A stretch of DNA of 64,000 nt from Oscillospiraceae bacterium (GCA_015063305.1 SVUJ01000004.1:1-64000), one strand, 5' to 3'; positions 34,683 to 43,516 are shown, counted from the first letter of the stretch. The notes: generated by a model from the letters alone, not told the origin. Program-made: numbers and translations.

Positions 34683-34711
34683 TTTACAAATAGAAAAAAT
34701 AGTGTTATAAT
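34683..34711 (+). promoter_or_regulatory. SigA-type promoter of rpsO
   Basis: TTTACA (34683-34688), a 17-bp spacer and TATAAT (34706-34711). The resulting ~100-nt leader (about 34718-34815) has short complementary segments and could hold an S15 autoregulatory structure; I could not define one confidently. Confidence 0.72.
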
Positions 34712-34815
34712 AACTACACATGTCATCGGCTCGGTTTGCGGATAAAAGACTGTTTTACAGTTGTTCACCCACCGTTTGCTGTGTCTGTGACAAATAATTT
34801 TAAGAGGTGAAAAAA

Positions 34816-35079
34816 ATGCTTAAAGACGAAAAGCAGGCAATTATTGAACAGTATGCCACCCACGAGGGTGACACAGGTTCGCCCGAGGTGCAGATCGCGC
34901 TTCTGACTTACAGAATCAACAATCTTACAGAGCACCTTAAGAGCAACCACAAGGACCATCACAGCCGTCGCGGACTTCTCAAGATGGTTGGTCACAGAAG
35001 AAACCTTCTGAACTACCTTCAGAAAACCGATATCGAGCGTTACCGCGCGATCATCGCTAAGCTGAACATCAGAAAGTAA
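34816..35079 (+). CDS. rpsO: 30S ribosomal protein S15
   Basis: An 87-residue primary 16S rRNA-binding protein. It matches the family along its length: [22 protein letters not shown], the conserved [21 protein letters not shown] and [13 protein letters not shown]. The ATG preceded by agaggtg was chosen; an in-frame GTG overlaps that site. The rpsO-pnp order is widely conserved in bacteria and is kept here, with a 300-bp structured gap. Confidence 0.97.
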   Translation: MLKDEKQAIIEQYATHEGDTGSPEVQIALLTYRINNLTEHLKSNHKDHHSRRGLLKMVGHRRNLLNYLQKTDIERYRAIIAKLNIRK

Positions 35080-35092
35080 TCTCAATAATTGT

Positions 35093-35140
35093 CGGAGTGA
35101 AGGGTGGAGAAAGATCTCGACTCCTCACTCCGTGTTCTTT
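35093..35140 (+). terminator. Hairpin after rpsO
   Basis: cggagtga (35093-35100) pairs with tcactccg (35125-35132) and is followed by tgttctttt. An inner gga/tcc pairing extends the stem. It is a probable partial terminator or processing site between rpsO and the structured RNA/pnp. Confidence 0.68.
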
Positions 35141-35166
35141 TGTAGCCCTGATATCACAAAGAAATA

Positions 35167-35347
35167 CTTTTTCTCGCACCGGATTAGCAGTTAATTGTTT
35201 GCCGCGCATATGGCACGGATGGTCTAACGAAGCGTTACCATCGTGTGATAAACTAAAAAATCAGCAGTTCCGCCCCCCGATCTTTGGGACCGGCACTGCC
35301 GGCGACTTGGGCGACACGCAATTAAGTGCTAAACCTTTGTGAGAAAG
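35167..35347 (+). ncRNA. Candidate ~181-nt structured RNA between rpsO and pnp
   Basis: A long closing stem pairs 35181-35197 (ggattagcagttaattg) with 35319-35335, 15 of 17 positions, extended outwards by cac/gtg and ctttctc/gagaaag pairs to 35167/35347. Inside are a hairpin 35214-35245 (nine pairs and a bulge, with an inner aac/gtt), and a G/C-rich hairpin 35264-35299 (gcagt/actgc, ccg/cgg, ccc/ggg). A single-stranded stretch 35301-35318 (ggcgacttgggcgacacg) follows, whose gggcg could pair with cgccc at 35271-35275 as a pseudoknot. No open frame of note spans it. It is either an independent ncRNA (a raiA-motif-like RNA is one candidate) or a pnp leader cut by RNase III. Family assignment is open. 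Confidence 0.7.
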
Positions 35348-35379
35348 TATAAATATATTATATTTTTTGGAGGTTTAAA

Positions 35380-37494
35380 ATGTCCAACGCTATAAGCTCA
35401 CAGATGGAATTTAAAAACTACAAGGTGTTTAATTACACCTATGCGGGCCGTCCCCTCGTTGTTGAAACAGGTAAAATGGCAGGCCTTGCAAACGGCTCGG
35501 TTCTCATTCGTTACGGTGAAACAGCGCTCCTTTGCTGCGCTACCGCGTCTGCAAAGCCCCGTGACGGTATCGATTTTCTCCCCCTCTCGGTAGACTATGA
35601 CGAGAGAATGTACGCTGCGGGAAAGATCCCCGGCGGTTACCTCAAGCGCGAGGGTAAGCCCTCTGAGAAGGCTGTTCTCACCTCTCGTGTTATCGACCGT
35701 CCTATCCGTCCCCTTTTCCCCAAGGATCTCCGCAACGACGTTGCGCTCACACTTACAGTTATGTCTGTAGACCCCGACTGCTCTCCTGAGATCACCGCTA
35801 TGATAGGTGCGTCTATAGCTCTTTCTATATCCGATATTCCGTGGAACGGACCGATCGGTGGCGCGTTCATAGGTCTTGTTGACGGCAAGTTCGTTGTCAA
35901 TCCCACCGAGGCTGAGCAGAAGAAGAGCGATCTCCAGCTCACCGTTGCCGCTTCTACCGAGAAGGTAGTTATGATAGAGGCAGGTGCTAACGAGGTCGAT
36001 GACGACACTATGTACGAGGCGATCATGCTCGCTCACAGAGAGATAAAGGATCTTCTTGAGTTCATCAACGCTATCGTTGACGAGATCGGTAAGCCCAAGT
36101 TTGCTTATCCCTCTTGCGAGCTTGACCACGATATGTTCGATAAGATCTTCGATTTCTGCGAAAAGGATATGATGGAAGCTCTCGACACCGACGATAAGAA
36201 TATCCGTGACGAGAAGGTAGTTCCGATAACCGACGCTATAATCGAGAAGTTCGGCGAGGAATATCCCGATCTTCCCACTATGATGGACGAGCTTATCTAC
36301 AAGATACAGAAGAAGATCGTTCGCCGTTGGTTGCTTGTTGACAAGAAGCGTGTTGACGGAAGAAGAATGGATCAGATAAGACCTCTCGGAAGCGAAGTAG
36401 GACTTCTGCCCCGCGCTCACGGTTCGGGTCTGTTTACAAGAGGTCAGACACAGGTCCTCACCGTTGCAACTCTCGGAACTCTCTCCGAGGCTCAGATGCT
36501 CGACGGTATAGACAGCGAGACCGAGAAGAGATATATGCACCACTACAATATGCCCGGCTTCTCCACAGGTGAGGCTAAGCCCACAAGAAGCCCCGGACGC
36601 AGAGAGATCGGTCACGGCGCGCTCGCAGAGCGTTCACTCGTTCCCGTTCTCCCCTCTGCTGAGGAATTCCCCTATGCTATCCGTCTTGTATCCGACGTTG
36701 TTTCCTCTAACGGTTCTACCTCTCAGGGTTCTGTATGCGGTTCTACACTTGCTCTTATGGACGCGGGTGTTCCGATAAAAGCCCCCGTTGCGGGTATCTC
36801 CTGCGGACTTATCACCGCTGAGGACGGAAGCTGGGATACTATGCTCGACATTCAGGGTCTTGAGGACTTTTACGGAGATATGGACTTCAAGGTAGCGGGA
36901 ACTCACAAGGGTATCACCTCTATCCAGATGGACCTTAAGATCGACGGTCTTACTCCCGAAATAATCAAGGCGGCTCTCGCTCAGACACACATCGGACGTG
37001 ACTATATAATTGATGAAGTAATTCTCAAGGCTATCCCCGCTCCCAGAGCAGAGGTATCCAAGTACGCGCCCAAGATGACCACCTTCAAGATAGACCCCGA
37101 CAAGATACGCGAGGTCATCGGTAAGGGCGGATCTGTTATCCAGAAGATCGTTGCAGAGTCCGGCGCTAAGGTCGATATAGACGACAACGGAACTATCTGC
37201 ATCGCGGCTGTAAACGGAGAGAGCGCTGCTATCGCTAAATCTATGATAGACGCTATCGTATTCGAGCCCGAGGTTGGCGCGGTATACACAGGTACTGTTA
37301 CAGGCATCAAGGAATTCGGATGCTTCGTTGAGTACGCTCCCGGAAAAGAGGGAATGGTTCACATCTCTAAGATCGCAAAGGCGAGAATAGAGAAGGTTGA
37401 GGACGTTCTCAAGCTTGGCGACGTAGTTAAGGTCAAGTATATGGGTCTTGATAAGAAGGGCCGTATGGACTTCTCTATAAAGGACGCAGAGTAA
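35380..37494 (+). CDS. pnp: Polyribonucleotide nucleotidyltransferase (PNPase)
   Basis: A 704-residue trimeric phosphorolytic 3'-5' exoribonuclease. Two RNase PH-like cores are visible (GETALLCCATASAKPR and MYAAGKIPGGYLKREGKPSE; second core RAHGSGLFTRGQTQVL with FSTGEAKPTRSPGRREIGHG and PYAIRLVSDVVSSNGSTSQ). They are followed by a KH domain (IREVIGKGGSVIQKI) and an S1 domain (VYTGTVTGIKEFGCFVEYAPG). Length is canonical. A GGAGG site precedes the ATG. The preceding structured RNA may mediate autoregulation, as RNase III/PNPase do for pnp in E. coli. Confidence 0.97.
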   Translation: MSNAISSQMEFKNYKVFNYTYAGRPLVVETGKMAGLANGSVLIRYGETALLCCATASAKPRDGIDFLPLSVDYDERMYAAGKIPGGYLKREGKPSEKAVLTSRVIDRPIRPLFPKDLRNDVALTLTVMSVDPDCSPEITAMIGASIALSISDIPWNGPIGGAFIGLVDGKFVVNPTEAEQKKSDLQLTVAASTEKVVMIEAGANEVDDDTMYEAIMLAHREIKDLLEFINAIVDEIGKPKFAYPSCELDHDMFDKIFDFCEKDMMEALDTDDKNIRDEKVVPITDAIIEKFGEEYPDLPTMMDELIYKIQKKIVRRWLLVDKKRVDGRRMDQIRPLGSEVGLLPRAHGSGLFTRGQTQVLTVATLGTLSEAQMLDGIDSETEKRYMHHYNMPGFSTGEAKPTRSPGRREIGHGALAERSLVPVLPSAEEFPYAIRLVSDVVSSNGSTSQGSVCGSTLALMDAGVPIKAPVAGISCGLITAEDGSWDTMLDIQGLEDFYGDMDFKVAGTHKGITSIQMDLKIDGLTPEIIKAALAQTHIGRDYIIDEVILKAIPAPRAEVSKYAPKMTTFKIDPDKIREVIGKGGSVIQKIVAESGAKVDIDDNGTICIAAVNGESAAIAKSMIDAIVFEPEVGAVYTGTVTGIKEFGCFVEYAPGKEGMVHISKIAKARIEKVEDVLKLGDVVKVKYMGLDKKGRMDFSIKDAE

Positions 37495-37592
37495 TATTTA
37501 TATCGTAGAGGTGAAAAGCGAAGAGATAGCGGGGAACTGTTGTCGATTTGCTTTTCACTCTTGCTTATTAAGAGAAAACAGGAGGGACTGAG

Positions 37593-38522
37593 ATGAAAAA
37601 GATATTTGAGCTTTTGGGGCTTAGCGGAGCCAACCCCCAGAAGACAAAAAAGCTTGTAGTTATAAGTATTTTAGTTACAGCCGCGCTTATAGTTGCTCTA
37701 TTGGCGGCCTTTGTGATAGTGCAGATAGCCGAAAAAACTCAGGACGAGCCTGTTGATGACGGGGTCGATGAGCCTCAGAATTATATCTCGGTATCGGTTT
37801 CGGCTTCGGACGTATACAAGGGAGATCTTCTTGTGGTAAACAAGAACAACCATTATGCGTTTACCGAAGATAATCTTGTGGAGATACCCACTGCGGGGAA
37901 CAAGTACGGTCTTAAAACGAGCGGAATGAAGGCTGACAAGACAGCGCTTGAAGCGCTTAACAAGATGATGGACGCCCTTTATAAAAACGTTAGCGGCGCT
38001 AACGTTGTGGTGACTACCGCATATCGCTCTGCCGATGCTCAGACCGCGCTCAATTCCTCTACACCTGCGGGGGCGAGTGATTTCCACACAGGAAGACTGT
38101 TTGAGCTGAAGGACGGAGAAAAATATCAGGGCGTTGACGAATTGGAGAAGTACGAGTGGCTTTATAAGAACGCGCACACGTATGGATTTATCGTGAGATA
38201 TCCTGCCGATACAGAGGACAAGGCGTATTCCGAAAAAACAGGTGTTGGCGATTTTGCTTACGCGTTCAGATACGTTGGTGTGGCGCACGCTACCTATATG
38301 TATAACAATAAGCTCTGTCTTGAGGAGTATATCGAGCTTCTCAGAAGCTCGTATGAGTACGGAACGGCTGAGCTGAAGTTCAAGAATTACGAGATATATT
38401 ACGTAAAGTCGGCGGGTGAGGTCACAAATATTCAAGTACCCGAGAAATATAAGTACGAGATAAGTGGAAACAACGTTGACGGTTATATCGTTACGGTAAA
38501 CCGCTCGGCAAGAGCGAGTTGA
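37593..38522 (+). CDS. VanY-like (M15B) D,D-carboxypeptidase homologue lacking catalytic residues
   Basis: A 309-residue membrane-anchored protein: one N-terminal transmembrane helix (LVVISILVTAALIVALLAAF) then an extracytoplasmic M15B-like domain. Recognisable segments are VVTTAYRSADAQ, SDFHTGRLFEL (~162-172), YEWLYKNAHTYGFIVRYP and FAYAFRYVGVAHATYM (~220-235). Aligned with VanY motifs SxHxxGxxxD and ExWHxRYVG, the first ligand His is Phe (a His sits one position later), the Asp is Glu, the base Glu is Phe and the last His is Ala. It is therefore probably a non-catalytic wall-binding or regulatory derivative. It lies downstream of pnp with GGAGG and its own terminator. Confidence 0.78.
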   Translation: MKKIFELLGLSGANPQKTKKLVVISILVTAALIVALLAAFVIVQIAEKTQDEPVDDGVDEPQNYISVSVSASDVYKGDLLVVNKNNHYAFTEDNLVEIPTAGNKYGLKTSGMKADKTALEALNKMMDALYKNVSGANVVVTTAYRSADAQTALNSSTPAGASDFHTGRLFELKDGEKYQGVDELEKYEWLYKNAHTYGFIVRYPADTEDKAYSEKTGVGDFAYAFRYVGVAHATYMYNNKLCLEEYIELLRSSYEYGTAELKFKNYEIYYVKSAGEVTNIQVPEKYKYEISGNNVDGYIVTVNRSARAS

Positions 38523-38535
38523 TATAAAATAATAG

Positions 38536-38570
38536 AAACATAGGAGAGCGCAGGCTCTCCTATGTTTTTT
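38536..38570 (+). terminator. Terminator after the VanY-like gene
   Basis: A 13-bp perfect stem (38536-38548 with 38555-38567) and T-run to 38570. Its right half (caggctctcctatg) is reiterated at 38781 and 39013 by tandem duplication. Confidence 0.9.
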
Positions 38571-38593
38571 AAAGCAAACTTACAATATCAAAA

Positions 38594-38715
38594 GCCTCCC
38601 TTGTGTAAAGGGAGGTGGCACGGCTTGCCGTGACGGAGGGATTGTAAATAGCAAAATAACGTTAAAACAATCCCTCAGTCAACTTCGTTGACAGCTCCCT
38701 TTACACAAGGGAGCC
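38594..38715. repeat. Family-C palindromic element, copy 1
   Basis: 122-bp element: hairpin 1 (cctccctt/aagggagg), hairpin 2 (cacggcttgccgtg), inner arm gagggattgt, linker, inner arm acaatccctc, hairpin 2' (tcaacttcgttga) and hairpin 1' (ctccctt/aagggag). It has the same half-site architecture as families A and B. Confidence 0.87.
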
Positions 38716-38825
38716 TCTGGTTGTAGCCGTCAGTTTATCCGTCAAGTCATTTAGAAAACTGTGCTTAAGGACATGATACACAGGCTCTCCTATGTTTTTT
38801 GTAACGCAAACTTACAATATCAAAA

Positions 38826-38947
38826 GCCTCCCTTGTGTAAAGGGAGGTGGCACGGCTTGCCGTGACGGAGGGATTGTAAATAGCAAAATAACGTTAAAAC
38901 AATCCCTCAGTCAACTTCGTTGACAGCTCCCTTTACACAAGGGAGCC
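38826..38947. repeat. Family-C palindromic element, copy 2
   Basis: Near-exact duplicate of 38594-38715, carried by the 230-bp tandem duplication. It has the same hairpins and linker. Confidence 0.87.
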
Positions 38948-39058
38948 TCTGGTTGTAGCCGTCAGTTTATCCGTTAAGTCATTTAGAAAACTGTGCTTAA
39001 AAACATAATACACAGGCTCTCCTATGTTTCTTTGTAAAGCAAACTTACAATATAAAAA

Positions 39059-39219
39059 GCCTTCTCCCACAGGAGAAGGCTTTTTATAAGGCTCCCTCTG
39101 GGAGGGAGCTGTCGCAAAGCGACTGAGGGAGAAGGCGTCACAATATAATTAGCCTAAATTTCACGTCACGCGGGCTCCTTCCACCGCTATGCGGTCCCCC
39201 TTCCTCCCGGAGGAAGGCT
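39059..39219. repeat. Composite: collapsed family-B hairpin joined to a family-A element
   Basis: A single family-B terminal hairpin (39059-39080, gccttctcc/ggagaaggc) is followed by tttttataa and a full family-A element (39090-39219). The B-tttttataa-A junction is identical to that at 17763-17790, where family B is complete. The collapsed B looks like a deletion between its two terminal hairpins. Confidence 0.85.
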
Positions 39220-39250
39220 TTTGAAAAGTTGTTTGCAGAGCATATTTTTT

Positions 39251-39595
39251 CTATTCTTCCTCGCTCCATAGAGCAAAGAGTGTCAGGCTCTTCTCGGCTT
39301 GGGTATTCTCAAAATCAAATTTCTGTTTTCCCTCGCTGTCATAGTACCAGCCGTCAAAAACGTAATTCTCGCGTGTGGGCGCTTCGGGCTCCGCTACGGC
39401 ATCGCCGTAGCGGAGCTTTTGAGAGGATACCTCAGTGCCGCCTGTGGAGTCAAAGGTTATCGTGAAACCGCCCTTGGCAGACAAAAAGGGAATAAGCAGA
39501 GCCATAGCGAGAATTCCAACTATTATCATTACGTCAAGCAATTTTATCGGAATGTGCGAGGCGGCGCTGCTGAATATACTGTTTTTTGAGGACAT
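39251..39595 (-). CDS. Small membrane protein with one InlB-type (Listeria-Bacteroides) repeat
   Basis: A 114-residue protein with one transmembrane helix (LLDVMIIVGILAMALLIPFL) followed by a single InlB_B/Flg_new-type repeat: ITFDSTGGTEVSSQKLRYGD, PEAPTRENYVFDGWYYDSEG and LFALWSEEE. These beta-grasp repeats usually occur in arrays on adhesins; a lone copy on a membrane stub is unusual. It starts 5 bp after the mglC stop on the same strand, so it is translated as the last gene of the mglBAC operon. A role tied to the transporter is inferred only from position. An ATG upstream that overlaps mglC was rejected. Confidence 0.75.
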   Translation of the reverse strand: MSSKNSIFSSAASHIPIKLLDVMIIVGILAMALLIPFLSAKGGFTITFDSTGGTEVSSQKLRYGDAVAEPEAPTRENYVFDGWYYDSEGKQKFDFENTQAEKSLTLFALWSEEE

Positions 39596-39600
39596 TTTTA

Positions 39601-40650
39601 TTATTTCCTTACCAAATATTTTCTCATATCTATGGCGCACGCCACAAGGATTATAAGACCCTTGATGATATACTGCATATTCGCGTCGATGCTGAGAAAT
39701 GTCAGACCGACGAATATAAGTCTGAGAAGCACGACACCCATTATAACTCCGCGTATCTTACCGATACCGCCGACAAAGGACACGCCGCCGATAACGCTTG
39801 CCGCTATGGCGTCAAGCTCGTAGTTCAGTCCTGTTGCCGCGGAGTTCGAGCCTATTCTCGCCGCCTCAATAAATCCCGTGATACCGTACATAACACCCGC
39901 AAGAACGAACACAAGGGTTATAACTCTCTTTACGTTTACTCCCGAAACGTTTGCCGCGTCGGGATTAGAGCCGACCGCAAACATATTCTTACCGAAGGCG
40001 GTCTTGTTCCAGATGAACCACATTATTGCGGTTATTATAAGGGAATACCACACAAAGTTAGGTATGGGGGTATTTCCGAGGGATAAGACACTTCCCGTTA
40101 TAAATCCCGTGTATGACGGGTCAAGTCCCGATATCGACTGTCCGTTGTTGTTGCCTATGGTGAGGTACATAAGGAGCGCGCCGTAGACTATAAGCTGTGT
40201 GGAAAGTGTTACGATAAACGGGTGCAGGTGAAATTTAGCGGTACAGAAACCGTTTATAAATCCCACCAGCGCGCCTATCGCTATCGCTATAATGAAGACC
40301 ACAACGAGCGACATCGTGGGCATATTGGGGAACATCTTGTTGGGGTATCCCGTTGCCTGAAGCAGAGATGCCGAAACACAGGCAACAAAGCCGACTATTC
40401 GTCCTGCCGAGAGGTCTGTTCCCGAGAGGATTATCGCACCCGCGATACCCAGCGCTATCGGCAGATTTGCCGCCGAGAGCGATATTATATTAACTATGGA
40501 AGGCCCTGAGAGAAAATGCGGACTTATTATCTGTATCGCAAATACCGCCGCGATAAGGAAGATATAAAGCGAGTTGTTTATAAAAAATTCCTTGCGGTAA
40601 TTTGCTCTCTGAGCCTTATCCATCTCTTTGTATCTTTGGATAAATGACAT
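39601..40650 (-). CDS. mglC: Galactose/methyl-galactoside ABC transporter permease
   Basis: A 349-residue inner-membrane permease of the sugar CUT2 family (MglC/RbsC-like). About eight or nine hydrophobic helices are visible. Family segments are LPIALGIAGAIILSGTDLSAGR, VGFINGFCTAKFHLHPFIVTL, FGKNMFAVGSNPDAANVSGVNV and LDAIAASVIGGVSFVGGIGKIRG. The extended cytoplasmic N-terminus (EMDKAQRANYRKEF) and the NNNGQSISGL region are typical of MglC rather than RbsC. It is the third gene in the minus-strand mglBAC operon, 21 bp after mglA. Confidence 0.92.
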   Translation of the reverse strand: MSFIQRYKEMDKAQRANYRKEFFINNSLYIFLIAAVFAIQIISPHFLSGPSIVNIISLSAANLPIALGIAGAIILSGTDLSAGRIVGFVACVSASLLQATGYPNKMFPNMPTMSLVVVFIIAIAIGALVGFINGFCTAKFHLHPFIVTLSTQLIVYGALLMYLTIGNNNGQSISGLDPSYTGFITGSVLSLGNTPIPNFVWYSLIITAIMWFIWNKTAFGKNMFAVGSNPDAANVSGVNVKRVITLVFVLAGVMYGITGFIEAARIGSNSAATGLNYELDAIAASVIGGVSFVGGIGKIRGVIMGVVLLRLIFVGLTFLSIDANMQYIIKGLIILVACAIDMRKYLVRK

Positions 40651-40671
40651 TTATAAAACCGTACCTTTCTG

Positions 40672-42171
40672 TTATACGTTTTCCGCGGCAAGGGCGAGTA
40701 TCTCTTCCTGCGTGGTGTTTGCCGCGTCTACCTCGCCGACCAGCTTTCCACCCGACATAACGCATATCCTGTCGCAGACCCCGAGCAGCTCGGGGAGCTC
40801 GCTCGACACCATAATGATAGCCTTTCCCTTAGCGGCAAGGTCAACGATAAGCTGATATATCTCGAATTTCGCGCCTACGTCGATGCCTCGCGTGGGCTCG
40901 TCAAGCATAAGGATCTCGGGCTCGGTGAGAAGCCAGCGCCCAAGTATCACCTTTTGCTGATTTCCGCCCGAAAGCGAACGTATCTGCGTTCTCTGTGACG
41001 GCGTTTTTATACGCATAGACTTTATAGCCCATTCGGTGTCCTTACGGCGGGACTTGTCGCTTAGCACAAGTCTTGCCTTTTTATACTTTTTCAGATTGGA
41101 TATCGTGGTGTTGTCGCATATATTCAGTATTCCGAAGATGCCCGTGGAGCGGCGCTCCTCGGTCAACAGGGCAAAGCCGTTTTTGATGGCCTCACGCGCG
41201 CTTCGGTTGAGTACCTCTTTTCCGTGGAGCTTTATCGTACCGCCGCTTCGCTCGGAGATGCCGAATATATTTTCTATTACCTCTGTACGTCCCGCTCCCG
41301 CAAGACCCGCAAAGCCGACTATCTCGCCCTTTTTAACGTCAAAGCTCACGTCGTCTACTATATTGTGCTTAGAGGAGAGATTTTTGACCTCAAGTATCAC
41401 CTCAGCGGGTCTGTTGGTCTTTTCGGGGAAGCGGTTTGTCAGCTCTCGTCCGACCATAAGTCTTATTATCTTGTCCATCGTGAAGCTTGAGGCTCTGTCG
41501 GTGATAACGTGAGTTCCGTCACGCATAACGGTTATATCGTCGGATATTTTCAGTATCTCCTCCATCTTATGAGATATATAGATTATTCCGCAGCCGCGCG
41601 ATTTGAGCATATCTATTATTCTGAAAAGGTGTCCGACCTCCTGCTCGGTGAGTGACGAGGTGGGCTCGTCAAGCACGATGATACGCGCGTTGTAGGACAC
41701 CGCCTTCGCTATCTCTACCATCTGGCGCTCGGCTACCGACATCTTGCTCATCACCGTTCTCGGGTCGGTAGAGATGCCGAGCTCGTCGAATATCTTTTTG
41801 GTTTTTTGATACATCTCACTCTCAGAGGTGACAAATCCAAGCTTTTTGGGATATCTGCCGAGCCAGATGTTGTCCATAACGTTTCGCTTGAGTGCCTGAT
41901 TGAGCTCCTGATGTACCATAGCTACTCCGTGCTCGAGGGCGTCCTTGGGATTTTTGAAGGACACCTCTTTTCCGTCAAGGAATATTCTGCCCCCGTTCTT
42001 TTCGTAGATGCCGAAAAGACATTTCATAAGCGTGGATTTTCCCGCACCGTTCTCGCCCATAAGGGCGTGAACGGTGCCTTCTCTTACTTCAAGGGAAACG
42101 TTGTCAAGCGCTCGTACACCGGGGAACTCCTTGCTGATATTTTCCATTTTCAATAGTATTTTGTCAGACAT
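40672..42171 (-). CDS. mglA: Galactose/methyl-galactoside ABC transporter ATPase (double NBD)
   Basis: A 499-residue cytoplasmic ATPase with two nucleotide-binding domains. NBD1 has Walker [15 protein letters not shown], signature [14 protein letters not shown] and Walker [15 protein letters not shown]2 has a degenerate Walker A ([14 protein letters not shown]) with signature [15 protein letters not shown] and Walker [17 protein letters not shown]. That asymmetry is normal for CUT2 transporters. It energises sugar uptake through MglC. It is second in the operon, 43 bp after mglB. Confidence 0.94.
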   Translation of the reverse strand: MSDKILLKMENISKEFPGVRALDNVSLEVREGTVHALMGENGAGKSTLMKCLFGIYEKNGGRIFLDGKEVSFKNPKDALEHGVAMVHQELNQALKRNVMDNIWLGRYPKKLGFVTSESEMYQKTKKIFDELGISTDPRTVMSKMSVAERQMVEIAKAVSYNARIIVLDEPTSSLTEQEVGHLFRIIDMLKSRGCGIIYISHKMEEILKISDDITVMRDGTHVITDRASSFTMDKIIRLMVGRELTNRFPEKTNRPAEVILEVKNLSSKHNIVDDVSFDVKKGEIVGFAGLAGAGRTEVIENIFGISERSGGTIKLHGKEVLNRSAREAIKNGFALLTEERRSTGIFGILNICDNTTISNLKKYKKARLVLSDKSRRKDTEWAIKSMRIKTPSQRTQIRSLSGGNQQKVILGRWLLTEPEILMLDEPTRGIDVGAKFEIYQLIVDLAAKGKAIIMVSSELPELLGVCDRICVMSGGKLVGEVDAANTTQEEILALAAENV

Positions 42172-42214
42172 ATAATGATCCTTTCACTCGGTCCTCTGAC
42201 CTCGCTTTATATGA

Positions 42215-43288
42215 CTACTCGCCAAGATACTTGGAATAAGCTATTCTTACCTTGGCAACGTTCTGGTCGATAGTATAATCGCCCATATCGTCAAGTATCC
42301 CCTTATCGGCGCTGAGTCCGTTCTGCGCTATCTTGGTTATGGCGTCTGCCATACCCTGAGCGTCCTGCTTGATAGTACCTGTCATCTTGCCGTTTTTGAT
42401 AAGCTCACGCGCAGCGTCGGTGGCGTCTACACCGAACACGGGTATCATCTTGGAATCTCCTCCGAGGTTGTAGCCCGCAGTTCCAAGCGCCGATATCGCG
42501 CCCTCTGCCATTCCGTCGTTGTTACAGATGACCAGCTCTATCATATTTTTGTGCTTTTCGCTGTAAGATGTGAGCGCTGTGGTCATATATTCGTTTGCGG
42601 CAGAGGCAGACCACTGTCCGTTTCTGTCAACAAGATATTTGTTAGGGTTACTTGCGTCATAGAATTTGAGGGGCTTCTTGCCTGCGGCGGCGAGTACCTT
42701 GTTTGCTTCTTCCACGCTATACTGAGTTCTGTAGATAGCCTCGTTATTTCCTTCCTCTCCCTTGAAGAGTATATAGGATATCTCTCCGTCGCCGTTGAGG
42801 TCTACCTTGGAGAAATTATCGCGAAGGTATTCGCCTATCATCTCTCCCTGAAGTATTCCCGATTCCTCTGCCTTTGTTCCTACAAAGGCGCACTTATCAT
42901 AGCTGGAGATGACCGCGTCGGACACCTCACGGTTGAAGAAGATGACCGGGATATTCGCGTTCTTCGCCATTCCCACGATACCGTTCGCGGCGTCGTCAGA
43001 GCCTGTGTTTACTATATTTACTATGATGAGCTTAGCTCCCTTGGTTATAGCTGTCTGTATCTGCTCGGTCTGTGTGGTCTGGTTTCCGTTTGCGTCGTAG
43101 TTCTGGTATGAGATGCCGTTCTTGCCGAGGTCGGCATCAAGCGCACTCTTTACGCTTGAGATATAGGTGTCGCTGAAGGTGTAATAGAAAACGTGTACGT
43201 CAGCAGAGCCCTTCTGACGGTTGCAGGAAACGAAACAAGTGCAAAGCGTCAGAGTAGCCAAGATAAGGGCTATCAATTTTCTTTTCAT
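42215..43288 (-). CDS. mglB: Galactose/glucose-binding lipoprotein
   Basis: A 357-residue periplasmic-binding-protein-like lipoprotein (signal MKRKLIALILATLTLCTCF, lipobox FVSC). The MglB-specific calcium-binding loop is present: DLNGDGEISYILFKGEEGN. Other features are YNYDANGNQTTQTEQIQ-like ligand contacts, PVIFFNREVS, VGTKAEESGILQGEMIG, LVICNNDGMAEGAI and PVFGVDATDAARELI. It delivers galactose or glucose to MglAC. The ATG was chosen from the signal peptide and AAGGAAG eight bases upstream; the frame extends 27 codons further. It is first in the operon; its promoter was not assigned. Confidence 0.93.
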   Translation of the reverse strand: MKRKLIALILATLTLCTCFVSCNRQKGSADVHVFYYTFSDTYISSVKSALDADLGKNGISYQNYDANGNQTTQTEQIQTAITKGAKLIIVNIVNTGSDDAANGIVGMAKNANIPVIFFNREVSDAVISSYDKCAFVGTKAEESGILQGEMIGEYLRDNFSKVDLNGDGEISYILFKGEEGNNEAIYRTQYSVEEANKVLAAAGKKPLKFYDASNPNKYLVDRNGQWSASAANEYMTTALTSYSEKHKNMIELVICNNDGMAEGAISALGTAGYNLGGDSKMIPVFGVDATDAARELIKNGKMTGTIKQDAQGMADAITKIAQNGLSADKGILDDMGDYTIDQNVAKVRIAYSKYLGE

Positions 43289-43487
43289 AATAAATACTTC
43301 CTTTCCTTCCGCTTTTGCGGATATCAAAAATTTTACAGCTGTTTCAATAGATATTATTGCAGACTTCATACGCGTAAATAAGTGTGAAATTTTTACAGTT
43401 TTACTCGGCGCAAAATCGCTATTTTAATAATAATTGATATTTTTAGCACTGTTCACAAATAATTAACAAAAATAAGATAAAAAATCC

Positions 43488-43516
43488 TTGACAAAGGAGG
43501 GGAAAAGTGATAAATT
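43488..43516 (+). promoter_or_regulatory. SigA-type promoter of the hrcA-grpE-dnaK-dnaJ operon
   Basis: TTGACA (43488-43493), a 17-bp spacer and TAAATT (43511-43516), with the CIRCE operator starting 12 bp downstream. Confidence 0.75.

Larger units (their letters stand above)
38551..39055. repeat. Tandem duplication of terminator half plus family-C element
   Basis: Units start with caggctctcctatg at 38551, 38781 and 39013 (230 bp, 232 bp and a partial third copy). Units 1 and 2 hold a complete family-C palindromic element after the flank aaacttacaatatcaaaa. In the third copy the same flank is followed by a family-B hairpin instead. The block is non-coding. The copies are almost identical, implying a recent event. 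Confidence 0.9.
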
